From a virus: DNA of 64,000 nt. This document shows positions 34,590-43,206 of this stretch, one piece after another. The position numbers and the translations under genes are program-made. Positions within the stretch are counted from its first letter, which is position 1. Each line of letters starts with the position of its first letter. The DNA lies in IMG/VR virus record IMGVR_UViG_3300025781_000011, positions 1-64,000 of that record, one strand, 5' to 3'. The notes beneath the pieces were generated by a model. The model had not been told where the DNA came from, did not search any database, and was given only the letters and a program-made list of their open reading frames with translations.

Positions 34590-36883
34590 TGGCCAGTTCA
34601 AGTATAATGATAACAGCTACAGATGCTAGACAAAATCCAATCAGAGAATCAGTAGTACATGACGAAGCTCGTGCTATTGAATCAGCTATATTAGAAGCTG
34701 TTAAAAACGGATTGTTTGAAGCAACCTTGACAAGTGGGTCACCGATGACTGGAAATGGTGCAGTAACCGCTACCGTAAATTCAGTTGATTTAAACACTAA
34801 TCAAATGTATGTACCTGCTCACTCATTTAAAACAGGTGATATCGTTACTGTAAGTAGCAATACTACTTTACCGTCACCGTTAAACTCTACAACATTTTAT
34901 TCAGTTATCTACATAGATGCTGATCACATTAAATTAGCCGGATCATATGCAGATGCTGTTAATTCAATACCGATGAGTATTGATTTTGGTGTCGGTGTCA
35001 CAAACATCAATGTTACAAATTCTGGTAATGGTTATGTGTCAACACCTTCAGTAACAATTAATTCTAGCCCAACTGGTAGTACAGCAACCGCAGTTGCCAA
35101 TCTAATGCCATGGGGAGATGTCGATAGCATATCTGTTCTAAGCTACGGCAGCGGATATACTCGTGTTCCAGAAGTACAACCAACTTCTCAGGGCACCGGA
35201 GTTACAGGACATGCTATTACTTTTATTGTAATTAATGTAAGTGTATCAAGTGGCGGAACTAACTATAGATTAGGTGATGTACTGAGTGTCGTAGGTGGTA
35301 CGGGTACACATACTGCTGCAACAGTAACAGTTTCTAGTGTATCAGCTGGAGGTGTTGTAACTGGTATAAATCTTAGTAACCCTGGTGCGTATACAACAAG
35401 TTTACCAACCCTGAGCAGTGTTTCAACAACTGTTTTGCCAGGGGGAGGCACAGGCTGTACTTTAAATTTGGTTATGGGAATTGGTTCAATTTCTGTAACA
35501 TCAGTCGGCACAGTTGGATATGATGCACCACCGGTAGTGTTAATATCGGGTGGGGGTGCTGCGGTTAATGCAACAGCAACAGCAATAGTAAGCGGGGGAG
35601 CAGTAATTGGATTTACTGTAACTTCTACTGGTAGTGGATATACAAATATCAATGCAAGCATTGCATTATGGTCAGGATATGGACTATCAGCTAAAGCAGT
35701 TATACAACCGACTAGGATAGGTAATATCACAGTTCTCAGTAGTACTAATACCTATACAAATCCCCCAAATGTAACCGTAGAAGCAGCCGGCAGTGGTGCA
35801 ACAATTTCCGCAATATATATGTCAATTGTCAGCGCAATGTTGTCCAGTAGTGGTGGTGGATACAGCGTGGGTGACGTACTATTGGTAGCCGGTGGCAGTG
35901 GCACTTCTGGTGCATCTATACAGGTTACAACTGTTGGTAATTTTGGAGAAATTTCTAGTTATAATTTAATAACAAGCGGACTTTATGATGTATTGCCTAT
36001 TCTAAATAATAATAGTGTATTAGGCGGCACGGGTAATTCGGCTACATTTAATCTCGCAATTGGTCTCGGACAGATTAATATTTCGGCGAGCGGATCAAAT
36101 TATACATACCCACCAACAGTGATTATTGCCCCAAGTGACAATAATGGAACTGGTGCAGTTGCTAAAGCAGTTTTAGATACTGCTACATACAGTATAGTTG
36201 ATCACATAAAGGTATTTTCGGCTGGTAGTGGATATACTGCGGTTCCCAATGTATCAATAACTAGCGGAAGTGGTGCAACAGCTAACGCTACTATAAGCAA
36301 TGGTTATGTAACATCAATTACTGTTACCAATGCTGGAGAAAATTACACATCTCCGCCGAATATAATAGTAGATTCTGGATCAGTCAGTACAATTGTTTAT
36401 TTTAAACCAACTGGTATTGACAGAATAGATGTTGTTGAACCAGGAACATACTACACATCGATACCAGAAATTCAAATAATACCAAACCCTCAAGAACTTA
36501 ATCCTGCTTCCATAATTCAACCAGCAACAGCTACAACTCTGGGATATGGTGTGAATAATATAGTGGTTACTGATGCCGGATCAGGATATGTTAATATACC
36601 AAATGTTACAGTTGCAACGCCAACTGGTAATTTCGGTAATGTGGCAACTGCTACAGCTACAATCGGTGCTAGCACAGGGACAACTGTTTTAACTCTGTAC
36701 GATAACAGTAGAGACTACTATAAAGTTTGGAAGAACCAAACCCCTAGCAACACCCTGTATACAAGACCATACCAAGAAAGAATGGACACAGTTATTGCAT
36801 ACTTTACTAACCTAGGCTACACTATTAATAGACAGACAAATCCTGCAACAGGAAACACAATTCAGTGGTCTGTAATGTGGTAA
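34589..36883 (+). CDS. Repeat-rich fibre-like structural protein
   Basis: The 764-aa protein has a distinct N-terminal head (RQNPIRESVVHDEARAIESAILEAVKNGLFEATLTSG, residues 14-50) and a long middle (about 120-690). The middle is made of irregular repeats of the form SxGSGYxxxPxVxI alternating with GGxxYxxGDVLxVxGGxG. A conserved helical end follows (YYKVWKNQTPSNTLYTRPYQERMDTVIAYFTNLGY...TIQWSVMW). The ends look like attachment and assembly domains, with the repeat region as an extendable beta stalk. A virion fibre or whisker role is inferred. The repeat style is shared with the protein at 19078-20298. Confidence 0.6.
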   Translation: MASSSIMITATDARQNPIRESVVHDEARAIESAILEAVKNGLFEATLTSGSPMTGNGAVTATVNSVDLNTNQMYVPAHSFKTGDIVTVSSNTTLPSPLNSTTFYSVIYIDADHIKLAGSYADAVNSIPMSIDFGVGVTNINVTNSGNGYVSTPSVTINSSPTGSTATAVANLMPWGDVDSISVLSYGSGYTRVPEVQPTSQGTGVTGHAITFIVINVSVSSGGTNYRLGDVLSVVGGTGTHTAATVTVSSVSAGGVVTGINLSNPGAYTTSLPTLSSVSTTVLPGGGTGCTLNLVMGIGSISVTSVGTVGYDAPPVVLISGGGAAVNATATAIVSGGAVIGFTVTSTGSGYTNINASIALWSGYGLSAKAVIQPTRIGNITVLSSTNTYTNPPNVTVEAAGSGATISAIYMSIVSAMLSSSGGGYSVGDVLLVAGGSGTSGASIQVTTVGNFGEISSYNLITSGLYDVLPILNNNSVLGGTGNSATFNLAIGLGQINISASGSNYTYPPTVIIAPSDNNGTGAVAKAVLDTATYSIVDHIKVFSAGSGYTAVPNVSITSGSGATANATISNGYVTSITVTNAGENYTSPPNIIVDSGSVSTIVYFKPTGIDRIDVVEPGTYYTSIPEIQIIPNPQELNPASIIQPATATTLGYGVNNIVVTDAGSGYVNIPNVTVATPTGNFGNVATATATIGASTGTTVLTLYDNSRDYYKVWKNQTPSNTLYTRPYQERMDTVIAYFTNLGYTINRQTNPATGNTIQWSVMW

Positions 36884-36886
36884 ACC

Positions 36887-37123
36887 ATGAGAAGTACACT
36901 ACACGGTCCAGAAGCATTCCTACTCAAAAGTAAAAAACCACACATACAAGAACTAGTCGAACGTGCTAAAACCATGACGGAGGACGAGATTCGAGCTCTT
37001 CCAGAAAAGTCAGACGTTATAAAAGGCCTGCTCAATATCCGCAAACAAGCAGACCAAACAAGAGCAGCATCAGTTGCAGAAAAATTAGCAGATATGATGC
37101 AAGCCGCTTATAATAAGTCATGA
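36887..37123 (+). CDS. Small helical protein, unknown
   Basis: The 78-aa protein (GPEAFLLKSKKPHIQELVERAKTMTEDEIRALPEKSDVIKGLLNIRKQADQTRAASVAEKLADMM) is helical and starts three bases after the previous stop. Its stop overlaps the next ATG (ATGA). No recognised domain. Confidence 0.5.
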   Translation: MRSTLHGPEAFLLKSKKPHIQELVERAKTMTEDEIRALPEKSDVIKGLLNIRKQADQTRAASVAEKLADMMQAAYNKS

Positions 37124-37428
37124 AAACATTTGTCACCAAAGCCGTTAACAGTTTCGTCGATTATATTAAAACAGATTGGGCTAGTAGCAAAACTAGAACC
37201 ATTGCCGAAGTTTACAGCTGGATTGCAAGTGCAGTCAGCGGTATAATAGTTTCAAGCACAGTACCGAATCCGCCGTGGGAAGTATTTTATCCACTGTGGC
37301 TAAGCGCACTATTCTGCATGATGTTCTGTTCATACAGCAGAGGTAGCTTTGGTATGTTAGCGTTTAATTTGAGTTTGTTTTGTATTGATATAACTGGTTA
37401 CATTAGAATCCTACTAGCAAAGCATTGA
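37120..37428 (+). CDS. Small membrane protein
   Basis: The 102-aa protein has a basic/amphipathic N-terminal helix (1-30) and three hydrophobic segments: about 32-48 (YSWIASAVSGIIVSSTV), 53-72 (EVFYPLWLSALFCMMFCSY) and 76-97 (FGMLAFNLSLFCIDITGYIRIL). A CSYSRGSFGML loop contains the conserved-looking residues. It is probably an inner-membrane protein made during infection. It could be holin-like by size, but topology alone does not show that. It is coupled to its neighbours by overlapping or near-overlapping stop and start codons. Confidence 0.55.
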   Translation: MKTFVTKAVNSFVDYIKTDWASSKTRTIAEVYSWIASAVSGIIVSSTVPNPPWEVFYPLWLSALFCMMFCSYSRGSFGMLAFNLSLFCIDITGYIRILLAKH

Positions 37429-37431
37429 AAC

Positions 37432-38121
37432 ATGGGCGTTAAACTTAATCCACTTTATGAATATAAGAAACTTGGTAGACACGACGGCGATGGAAACGGT
37501 CGAGTCTATGTAGATGAAATTGGTAATAAAATTCCATCAGTTACGACAATTTTGTCGAAAACAAAAGACATTACACATTTGATTGCTTGGCGCAAGCGTG
37601 TCGGCGAAGATAAAGCCAAACAGATCACCGAAGAAAGTGCCGGACTTGGCACAACTTTTCATAGTCACTTAGAATCATACCTTTTGGGACAAGAACGTCC
37701 GGGCGGTAATAACTATGGCCGACTTATGGCTAAACGTATGGCTGACACCGTTATTCAAAATGGTTTTATAGATGTTGATGAGATTTGGGGAGTTGAATCT
37801 CATTTATATTATGACACAATATGGGCAGGTACCACTGATTGTGTTGGCATTTATAAAGGTAAACCAGCTATTATCGACTTTAAGACAACAAATAGACCAA
37901 AAAAGATTCAATGGATTGAAGATTATTTTTTACAATTATGTGCTTATGCAATGGCACATGATAACACATTTGGAACAAATATAGATAGAGGTGTTATTTT
38001 TATGTGCAGCAGAGATTGTGAGTATCAACAGTTTGAAATTGGTGGATATGAAATGGAAGAATTTAAATTAAAATGGTGTCAACGTGTTGACGAATATTAT
38101 AATAAATTTGTTTTTAAGTAA
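37432..38121 (+). CDS. RecB/Cas4-like exonuclease
   Basis: The 229-aa PD-(D/E)XK nuclease has the motif GTTFHSHLE (73-81), GTTDCVG with catalytic Asp (133-139), IIDFKTT with D-x-K (147-153), and QLCAYA (168-173), the usual order of RecB-family nucleases. Enzymes of this type occur in marine T4-type phages. Degradation of host DNA or processing of recombination ends is likely. An HNH homing endonuclease gene follows 20 bases later. Confidence 0.85.
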   Translation: MGVKLNPLYEYKKLGRHDGDGNGRVYVDEIGNKIPSVTTILSKTKDITHLIAWRKRVGEDKAKQITEESAGLGTTFHSHLESYLLGQERPGGNNYGRLMAKRMADTVIQNGFIDVDEIWGVESHLYYDTIWAGTTDCVGIYKGKPAIIDFKTTNRPKKIQWIEDYFLQLCAYAMAHDNTFGTNIDRGVIFMCSRDCEYQQFEIGGYEMEEFKLKWCQRVDEYYNKFVFK

Positions 38122-38140
38122 AAGTATAATAAAATTATGT

Positions 38141-39202
38141 ATGGAAACAGAAACAGATTATACACCTTTTATTAATAACAAATATACTGACTTATATTTT
38201 AAAATAATTGAAAAATCAAAAAATAGAATCATTAATGATTATGTTGAGGTACATCATATCATTCCAGATTGCTTTTACATTAAAAGATCAAGAAAAGGTC
38301 AGAAAGGATGCTTACACGGAGATCCGAATAATAGAATAAATTTAGTTAAACTTCAGGCAAGAGAACATTATATATGCCATTGGTTATTAACCAAAATGGT
38401 ACCAAATGGACCCATGTACTACAAAATGGAATTAGCATTTGGAAAACTTAAACAAAAAGGAATAGGTCAGAAAAGGAATTAGAATTCCAGACAGTATGAA
38501 CGATTAAAATTGGCCACGATAAACGGATTAAAAGGACAACGATGGTACAATAATGGTACAGAAGAACAATTATCACATACCCCAATTCAAGGCTGGCAGC
38601 TAGGTTGTTTATCTAACGCTTTTAATTGGTACAATAATGGATTGGTTGAAATAACAGCTCAAATATGTCCAAATGGTTTTAAGCCGGGAAGATTAAACAG
38701 TCCAACTTCAGGAACATTATGGTTCAATAATGGTGTAATTGAATGTATGAACGTTAACTGTCCAGAAGGTTTTACGCCCGGTAGACTAGCAAGTAAAATC
38801 AAAAATAAAAAGTGGTATAATAACGGATTTGAAGAAGTTCTAAGTGAATCTGTACCAATAGGATGGACACTTGGGAAAATTAATATAATAGGAAATAACA
38901 AAGATAAAAAACTATATAATAACGGAATTGAACAAATATTATCAGTTGATAAACCAGACGGGTTTGTAGAAGGAGCACTTAAAGGAACTTACGGTAAATC
39001 GCGTGGTAAAAAATGGTACACAAATGGTATAAACCAAACATTAGCATACGAATCGCCGAATGGGTGGTACTCAGGCAGGTGTAAAGGCGGAGCAGTTGGA
39101 TTGAAATGGTATAATAACGGAAATCTTAATATTATGGCCAAAGAGCAGCCTAACGGATTTATTTCAGGAAAAGTAAAAAGAAAGCCAGATAGACTGGAGT
39201 AA
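38141..39202 (+). pseudogene. HNH homing endonuclease interrupted by an in-frame amber codon
   Basis: ATG at 38141 opens a 113-codon reading frame with an HNH core (YVEVHHIIPDCFYIKR...DPNNRINLVKLQAREHYICHWLL). It stops at TAG 38480-38482. Reading on in the same frame gives NSRQYERLKLATINGLKG and then eight repeats of the type (K/R)WYNNGxxxxxxxxxPxGWxxGR up to TAA at 39202. The linker plus repeats are a normal C-terminus for this nuclease class, so a single nonsense codon splits one gene of 354 codons. Other genes here end in TAG, arguing against recoding. The catalytic half could still be made alone. It abuts the exonuclease gene. Confidence 0.8.
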
Positions 39203-39250
39203 CAGAGTATCTGACTATTATACTAAGCATGTATTCAAGGACTGATACAC

Positions 39251-39258
39251 TATAAATA
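39251..39258 (+). promoter_or_regulatory. T4-type late promoter very close to start codon
   Basis: Exact TATAAATA ending four bases before the ATG at 39263. The expected transcript start falls at the initiation codon. Confidence 0.75.
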
Positions 39259-39262
39259 CCTT

Positions 39263-39766
39263 ATGCGTATCAGTGAACTTTTAGAAGCCGTTGGAGCCAA
39301 CCTCTTATACCACAGTGTATACAGTTTTTCTATATTAGAAAAGATCCTACAAAGTGGTAAGATTCTCCCTCGTGTAGCCACACATGGTTCTGAAATGGGT
39401 AGAACTAATCCTGTTATTAGTCTAACTCGCGATCAATTCTATCGCTTCCCTAATTATGAAGGTGCTGCTCAATTTGCTATAGATCGTGATGCTTTAAGGA
39501 GAGCAGGCATAAAAGTACAACCATTTGGGTGGTCACCTTATTACACGAGCACTCCTAAAGGTAAGGATCCAGAAAAGGAAGAAGAAGTCTTAGTACCAAT
39601 CCCTCTTAAACAACCTTTCATAAGTCACATAGAAATCAATCCTGATATCCCACAAGACAAGATACTGCCTAGCATTATTAAACTTGCTGCTGAAAGAGGA
39701 ATACCAATCAGGAGCATGAAATCATATCAAGGTCAGCGTAAAGTATCTAAAGGTTTTACCAACTAG
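39263..39766 (+). CDS. ADP-ribosyltransferase-like protein with capsid-targeting N-terminus
   Basis: The 167-aa protein starts MRISELLEAVGANLLYHSVYSFSILEKILQSGKILPR. L-L-E before A at 6-9 is a good prohead-protease site. The following YHSVYS...ILQSGKI...NPVISLTRDQFYRF segment recalls the H-x-T/S, LxxILxxGxL and SLTRD motifs of ADP-ribosyltransferase-fold proteins (DUF-type toxins and RNA 2'-phosphotransferase relatives). T4 packages Alt, an ADP-ribosyltransferase with a capsid-targeting peptide, and injects it with the DNA. An analogous role is proposed here. Catalytic residues beyond the first motif cannot be confirmed by eye. Confidence 0.45.
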   Translation: MRISELLEAVGANLLYHSVYSFSILEKILQSGKILPRVATHGSEMGRTNPVISLTRDQFYRFPNYEGAAQFAIDRDALRRAGIKVQPFGWSPYYTSTPKGKDPEKEEEVLVPIPLKQPFISHIEINPDIPQDKILPSIIKLAAERGIPIRSMKSYQGQRKVSKGFTN

Positions 39767-40008
39767 TCCCATTTCAATAACCAAAATGTAAAAGCGTCTC
39801 TATTTTCAAATTCTAATTGATTCCAAACAACACCCGAATATGCTGGGTGTTTATGTACTTTGATATTATATTCTTTTTTCATTTCATCTATAAGTTGTTC
39901 GTAATATTCTAATCCAACGATACTTTTACGAGTTATACTATTTGCTATATGTCCAAGGCACTTGGTGAAAGGCTTCTCATATTGTTCAATATCAACTATA
40001 TAGGACAT
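39763..40008 (-). CDS. Small protein, unknown
   Basis: The 81-aa protein (MSYIVDIEQYEKPFTKCLGHIANSITRKSIVGLEYYEQLIDEMKKEYNIKVHKHPAYSGVVWNQLEFENRDAFTFWLLKWD) ends in a Phe/Trp-rich strand-helix. An in-frame TTG six bases further upstream has better spacing to AAGGAA, so the start could be 40014. It overlaps the convergent gene's stop by four bases. No domain recognised. Confidence 0.5.
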   Translation of the reverse strand: MSYIVDIEQYEKPFTKCLGHIANSITRKSIVGLEYYEQLIDEMKKEYNIKVHKHPAYSGVVWNQLEFENRDAFTFWLLKWD

Positions 40009-40032
40009 TATCAAGAGGTTCCTTGAATTATT

Positions 40033-40233
40033 TTACCACTCGCTATAGTCTGTTAGCAGTTTCCATTGACCACTACTACCGTCAACATTTGTAGTGTATA
40101 CTTTAACAATATTCCCAATACCAGTTGGTTCACCTTCTTCTATGATAATGTTCATAGGTGCAGTTGGTAGTGTCTTTAACCATTCAACTAGTCTGTTCAA
40201 TTCATTTGGTGTTATTTGTACCTTGCTGGTCAT
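40033..40233 (-). CDS. Small protein, unknown
   Basis: The 66-aa protein has an N-terminal helix (TPNELNRLVEWLKTLPT) and a C-terminal beta hairpin (NIVKVYTTNVDGSSGQWKLLTDY). A strong AAAGGAG precedes the ATG. It belongs to the minus-strand run 39763-40807. Confidence 0.55.
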   Translation of the reverse strand: MTSKVQITPNELNRLVEWLKTLPTAPMNIIIEEGEPTGIGNIVKVYTTNVDGSSGQWKLLTDYSEW

Positions 40234-40280
40234 TTTGTCTCCTTTGTTTATGCGTAGATGGCATTTTGATAATTGTAAAT

Positions 40281-40700
40281 TTAAGTCATAGATGATTTAG
40301 CTTGCGAAATATGACGACAAAACCTGTTAAATTTACCCGCAACGCAATCACAAACAAATTTATCTCCGTTTAGTGTAACTGTATACACATTACCTTTACT
40401 ACCTTCAATAGTCCAGATTCGAACCTGCGGACGATCATCGGGCGCAGCAACGGCTGTTGACCCATCCTGATGTTTGAGTGCCAGTATCAGTTTACTGTCT
40501 AGAATTCTCACAGGAGAATCTGCAATACCAGTCGACAAACAAAAGTCATCTACATCGACCCATTTGAACGGAGTTAGCACTGTACCTCGGTAAACTGATC
40601 TAGAGGGCATACCAGGATAACGAGCACTAACCATAAGAGGATTGGCCATTTCAACTTCGATAACGCTACCAACAGCTGGTATTGCAAACGTCGTATTCAT
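40281..40700 (-). CDS. SWIM-type zinc-finger protein
   Basis: The 139-aa protein has an N-terminal beta domain (IPAVGSVIEVEMANPLMVSARYPGMPSRSVYRGTVL) and a C-terminal C-x-C...C-x-H cluster (FVCDCVAGKFNRFCRHI, about 117-133), the signature of SWIM zinc fingers that bind DNA or proteins. Its ATG overlaps the stop of the 35-aa gene upstream (TGATGA). It is transcribed from a sigma70-like promoter, so probably early. Confidence 0.65.
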   Translation of the reverse strand: MNTTFAIPAVGSVIEVEMANPLMVSARYPGMPSRSVYRGTVLTPFKWVDVDDFCLSTGIADSPVRILDSKLILALKHQDGSTAVAAPDDRPQVRIWTIEGSKGNVYTVTLNGDKFVCDCVAGKFNRFCRHISQAKSSMT

Positions 40701-40807
40701 CAGAAACCTCTTTTTTTCTTTTGAGCACGTTTAACTTTAGCATTTTCATTTTTACGAATTCTTTTGATTTTTGCTTTTTTTGCTTTAAGACTTCCAACTC
40801 TAGCCAC
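40700..40807 (-). CDS. 35-aa Lys/Arg-rich microprotein
   Basis: A GTG-started gene reads VARVGSLKAKKAKIKRIRKN, then ENAKVKRAQKKKRGF. Over half its residues are Lys, Arg or Ala, so it is a likely nucleic-acid-binding or disordered peptide. GAGGT lies seven bases before the GTG. A well-formed promoter lies 34 bases further upstream, and its stop overlaps the SWIM protein start, so translation is coupled. Confidence 0.65.
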   Translation of the reverse strand: MARVGSLKAKKAKIKRIRKNENAKVKRAQKKKRGF

Positions 40808-40840
40808 GATATACCTCATATGCTTAATAAAATAATGTTT

Positions 40841-40868
40841 ATAATAGCATCTGATAAAGTACTGTCAA
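40841..40868 (-). promoter_or_regulatory. sigma70-like promoter (minus strand)
   Basis: On the minus strand TTGACA (40868-40863), a 16-base spacer and TATTAT (40846-40841), driving the microprotein-SWIM pair. Confidence 0.78.
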
Positions 40869-40935
40869 CCAAAATATTAAAAATTTTAGAAGTTTAATAT
40901 CAACTACTTACAAGTTGAATAAATGTAAACAAATA

Positions 40936-41562
40936 TCAGACTAGCTTAGATGCCTGATCTTTAAAGGCCGCAGCAACTTCTGCCGCTTTGGCATATGAGC
41001 CAACCTTTAAAAATCCCAGATCTTCAAATGAGTTAGTCATAATATCAGTTGAGTCGTCAACTTTCTTGTATAGTTGGTATAAGTACTGTCCTGGTCTATG
41101 TTCTTCTGCACTGAGCAGTATACTTCCCACTGGTAAAGCAGCACCGTCGTGTTTGCTTTTAACATGATGTATCTGTCCATCTGGTGTCATTGCAGATATA
41201 AAGCCTAATTCATATGCTCTTGAATAGTGTGGTCCTGTAGCATCCTCGCCGAATTGCTTGCGATATGAATTAGGATCGGTGCTGTGTCTAGTACCAATAA
41301 CAGAGTGCCCTTCTCCGCTTAACATCATGTCCCATAACATTTTGGTTAGTTTTTGTACACTGGTAGCACCACGTATAGCACGTTCAAACCATGCTCTTTT
41401 AGCAGTAGTCAAAGGTTTTTTGCTGGGTTTATTGATTAAGCTTAGTGCGAATTCTTGCGCTTTGCTGAGATCACGTATTTTTGAAAGATGATGCAGGTCC
41501 TCTGCTGTGAAATTGTCATCTGGACGATTGTCTAATTCTGATAATATCTCGTCAATTTTCAT
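40936..41562 (-). CDS. Late-cluster protein, unknown
   Basis: The 208-aa protein starts at an ATG after GAGGT (MKIDEILSELDNRPDDN). The N-terminal half is helical and Lys-rich (LHHLSKIRDLSKAQEFALSLINKPSKKPLTTAKRAWFERAIRGATSVQKLTKMLWDMMLSGEGHS). The C-terminal half is mixed (YELGFISAMTPDGQIHHVKSKHDGAALPVGSILLSAEEHRPGQYLYQLYKK). The short N-terminus resembles other head-targeted proteins but lacks a clear cleavage motif. No function recognised. Confidence 0.5.
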   Translation of the reverse strand: MKIDEILSELDNRPDDNFTAEDLHHLSKIRDLSKAQEFALSLINKPSKKPLTTAKRAWFERAIRGATSVQKLTKMLWDMMLSGEGHSVIGTRHSTDPNSYRKQFGEDATGPHYSRAYELGFISAMTPDGQIHHVKSKHDGAALPVGSILLSAEEHRPGQYLYQLYKKVDDSTDIMTNSFEDLGFLKVGSYAKAAEVAAAFKDQASKLV

Positions 41563-41633
41563 AGTAACCTCGGTAATTATGCTGATGTGATATTTAGCAG
41601 GACATGGTATACGTCGAACATCATTAGTTATTA

Positions 41634-41641
41634 AATAAATA
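41634..41641 (+). promoter_or_regulatory. Late promoter variant
   Basis: AATAAATA, 25 bases ahead of the tail-spike ATG, with TTAGGA between them. Confidence 0.5.
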
Positions 41642-41666
41642 CTAGGCATACCTTTAGGATAAAATT

Positions 41667-43205
41667 ATGGCCATAACAAAAATTAGCCGTTTACAAAATC
41701 GACGCGGTCTTAAGAGTGATTTACCCACTAGTTTATATGAAGGAGAGATTGGATGGTGTTTAGATACTCGAGAATTGTTCATAGGTAACAGCGACGGTTT
41801 TGGCGGAAATAGTCAAATACTCACAGAATGGACCCCAAACGATGCACTCATACAGCATACATATCGTGGGTCAAATGGAATTCGATCCTCTGCAATGCCT
41901 CGTAGTATAGGTTCTAAATTAGATGATTTTGTTTCAGTTAGAGATTATGGTGCAATTGGAAATGGACTTGCTGATGATACTGCTGCTATACAAGCAGCTA
42001 TCGAAGATCGATACGCAGTAATAGCTGCTTCCGGTTATAGTCCACTTGGTGGATATGCGACCATTTGGATACCAGCTGGCACATACGTGATATCACAACC
42101 TATAAAACTGTACCCTTATGTTAAATTACAGGGAGAAGGCAGTAATAGAACTTTAATAACTATGAATAATACAGTTGCGAATTGTATGTTTCAAACAGTG
42201 GACGGTAATGGAAATACCGCAACAAATATAGGTATGAATTCTGCTACACTACCTCAATATATTGATTTGGTTGATCTTTGGTTAAATCAACCAAACAATA
42301 ATAAAGATGTTATTTTGTTACAACGAGCAAAGAATGTCACGGTAACTGGTGTAAAAATAACAGGACCGTGGGTCAATAGTAGTAACATACAAATAGACAC
42401 AAATGGTATTAGTATAGAAAGTCTTGGCAGTACATATATACCAGACAATATTTCAATACAAGATTGTGAAATATCAGGAATGGGTTATGCAGTTTTTTCA
42501 AATGATCCAATTACTAATTTAAGAATTAATCTATCAAATATGCACAATTGTTGGAACGGTGTAGTTCTAGGACAAAGCTCGTATCTAGGTGGGCCGTCAA
42601 TGATCAAAATAACCAACTGTGTATTTACTGATATAGATTCATATGGTATTGCATGTTACTCAACCAATCCTGGAGTAATTAGCACCGGTAATAGCTTTAA
42701 CGGGGTAGGAGTGTATTACTCAAATCCTCCCATATTATGGAGTGCCGGTACAAGTAGTTGTGCTAGTATAGGTGATCAGTTTATTAATTCACAACAATTG
42801 GTTCAAGATAATAATCCTGCCCTTAATATTACTATCAATCCTCAAAAATATAGTGTAATAAGTAATTTGCCTGATATAGCAGGACCAATACTTTTATTAG
42901 ACAATAATCCGTCATCGGCAGTTGATACTGAAATATTTTTCTATATAAGAGAGTATAATACAATTAATATAATCTATAGTATATCTAGAAATAATAACAA
43001 AAGAACTGGTACAATAACCATGTTAACTGACGGTGTTAATACTGTATTACAAGATGAGTACACAACATTAAAAGATGATGTTGGGATCACATTTGGATAT
43101 AGATTAGACAGTGCTAATGGAAAATTGATAATAACATATCTTAGCACTACTACAGGATATGATGCATCATTTTTCATAGTTTCTTCATCATCATGGTTAA
43201 CCTGA
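41667..43205 (+). CDS. Tail spike/fibre with pectate-lyase-like beta helix
   Basis: The 512-aa protein has an N-terminal virion-binding segment (ISRLQNRRGLKSDLPTSLYEGEIGWCLDTRELFIGN) seen in phage fibres. It is followed at about residue 86 by DFVSVRDYGAIGNGLADDTAAIQAAI, the start of the Pectate_lyase_3-type right-handed beta helix. Repeated coils (DNISIQDCEISGMGYAV, MIKITNCVFTDIDSYGIAC) follow. Such spikes bind and often cleave surface polysaccharide. The C-terminal 110 residues are a separate beta domain. It is the strongest host-recognition candidate in the window. Confidence 0.82.
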   Translation: MAITKISRLQNRRGLKSDLPTSLYEGEIGWCLDTRELFIGNSDGFGGNSQILTEWTPNDALIQHTYRGSNGIRSSAMPRSIGSKLDDFVSVRDYGAIGNGLADDTAAIQAAIEDRYAVIAASGYSPLGGYATIWIPAGTYVISQPIKLYPYVKLQGEGSNRTLITMNNTVANCMFQTVDGNGNTATNIGMNSATLPQYIDLVDLWLNQPNNNKDVILLQRAKNVTVTGVKITGPWVNSSNIQIDTNGISIESLGSTYIPDNISIQDCEISGMGYAVFSNDPITNLRINLSNMHNCWNGVVLGQSSYLGGPSMIKITNCVFTDIDSYGIACYSTNPGVISTGNSFNGVGVYYSNPPILWSAGTSSCASIGDQFINSQQLVQDNNPALNITINPQKYSVISNLPDIAGPILLLDNNPSSAVDTEIFFYIREYNTINIIYSISRNNNKRTGTITMLTDGVNTVLQDEYTTLKDDVGITFGYRLDSANGKLIITYLSTTTGYDASFFIVSSSSWLT

Positions 43206-43206
43206 T

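Noticed and set aside
37120-37428. Definite holin
   Set aside because: Size and hydrophobic segments fit, but the gene is in a virion/exonuclease transcription unit and no lysis gene is adjacent.
38141-39202. Genome-wide recoding of TAG as a sense codon
   Set aside because: Several well-identified genes (gp41, the uvsX-adjacent endonuclease, the Nudix gene) end in TAG at natural C-termini, so TAG works as a stop here.
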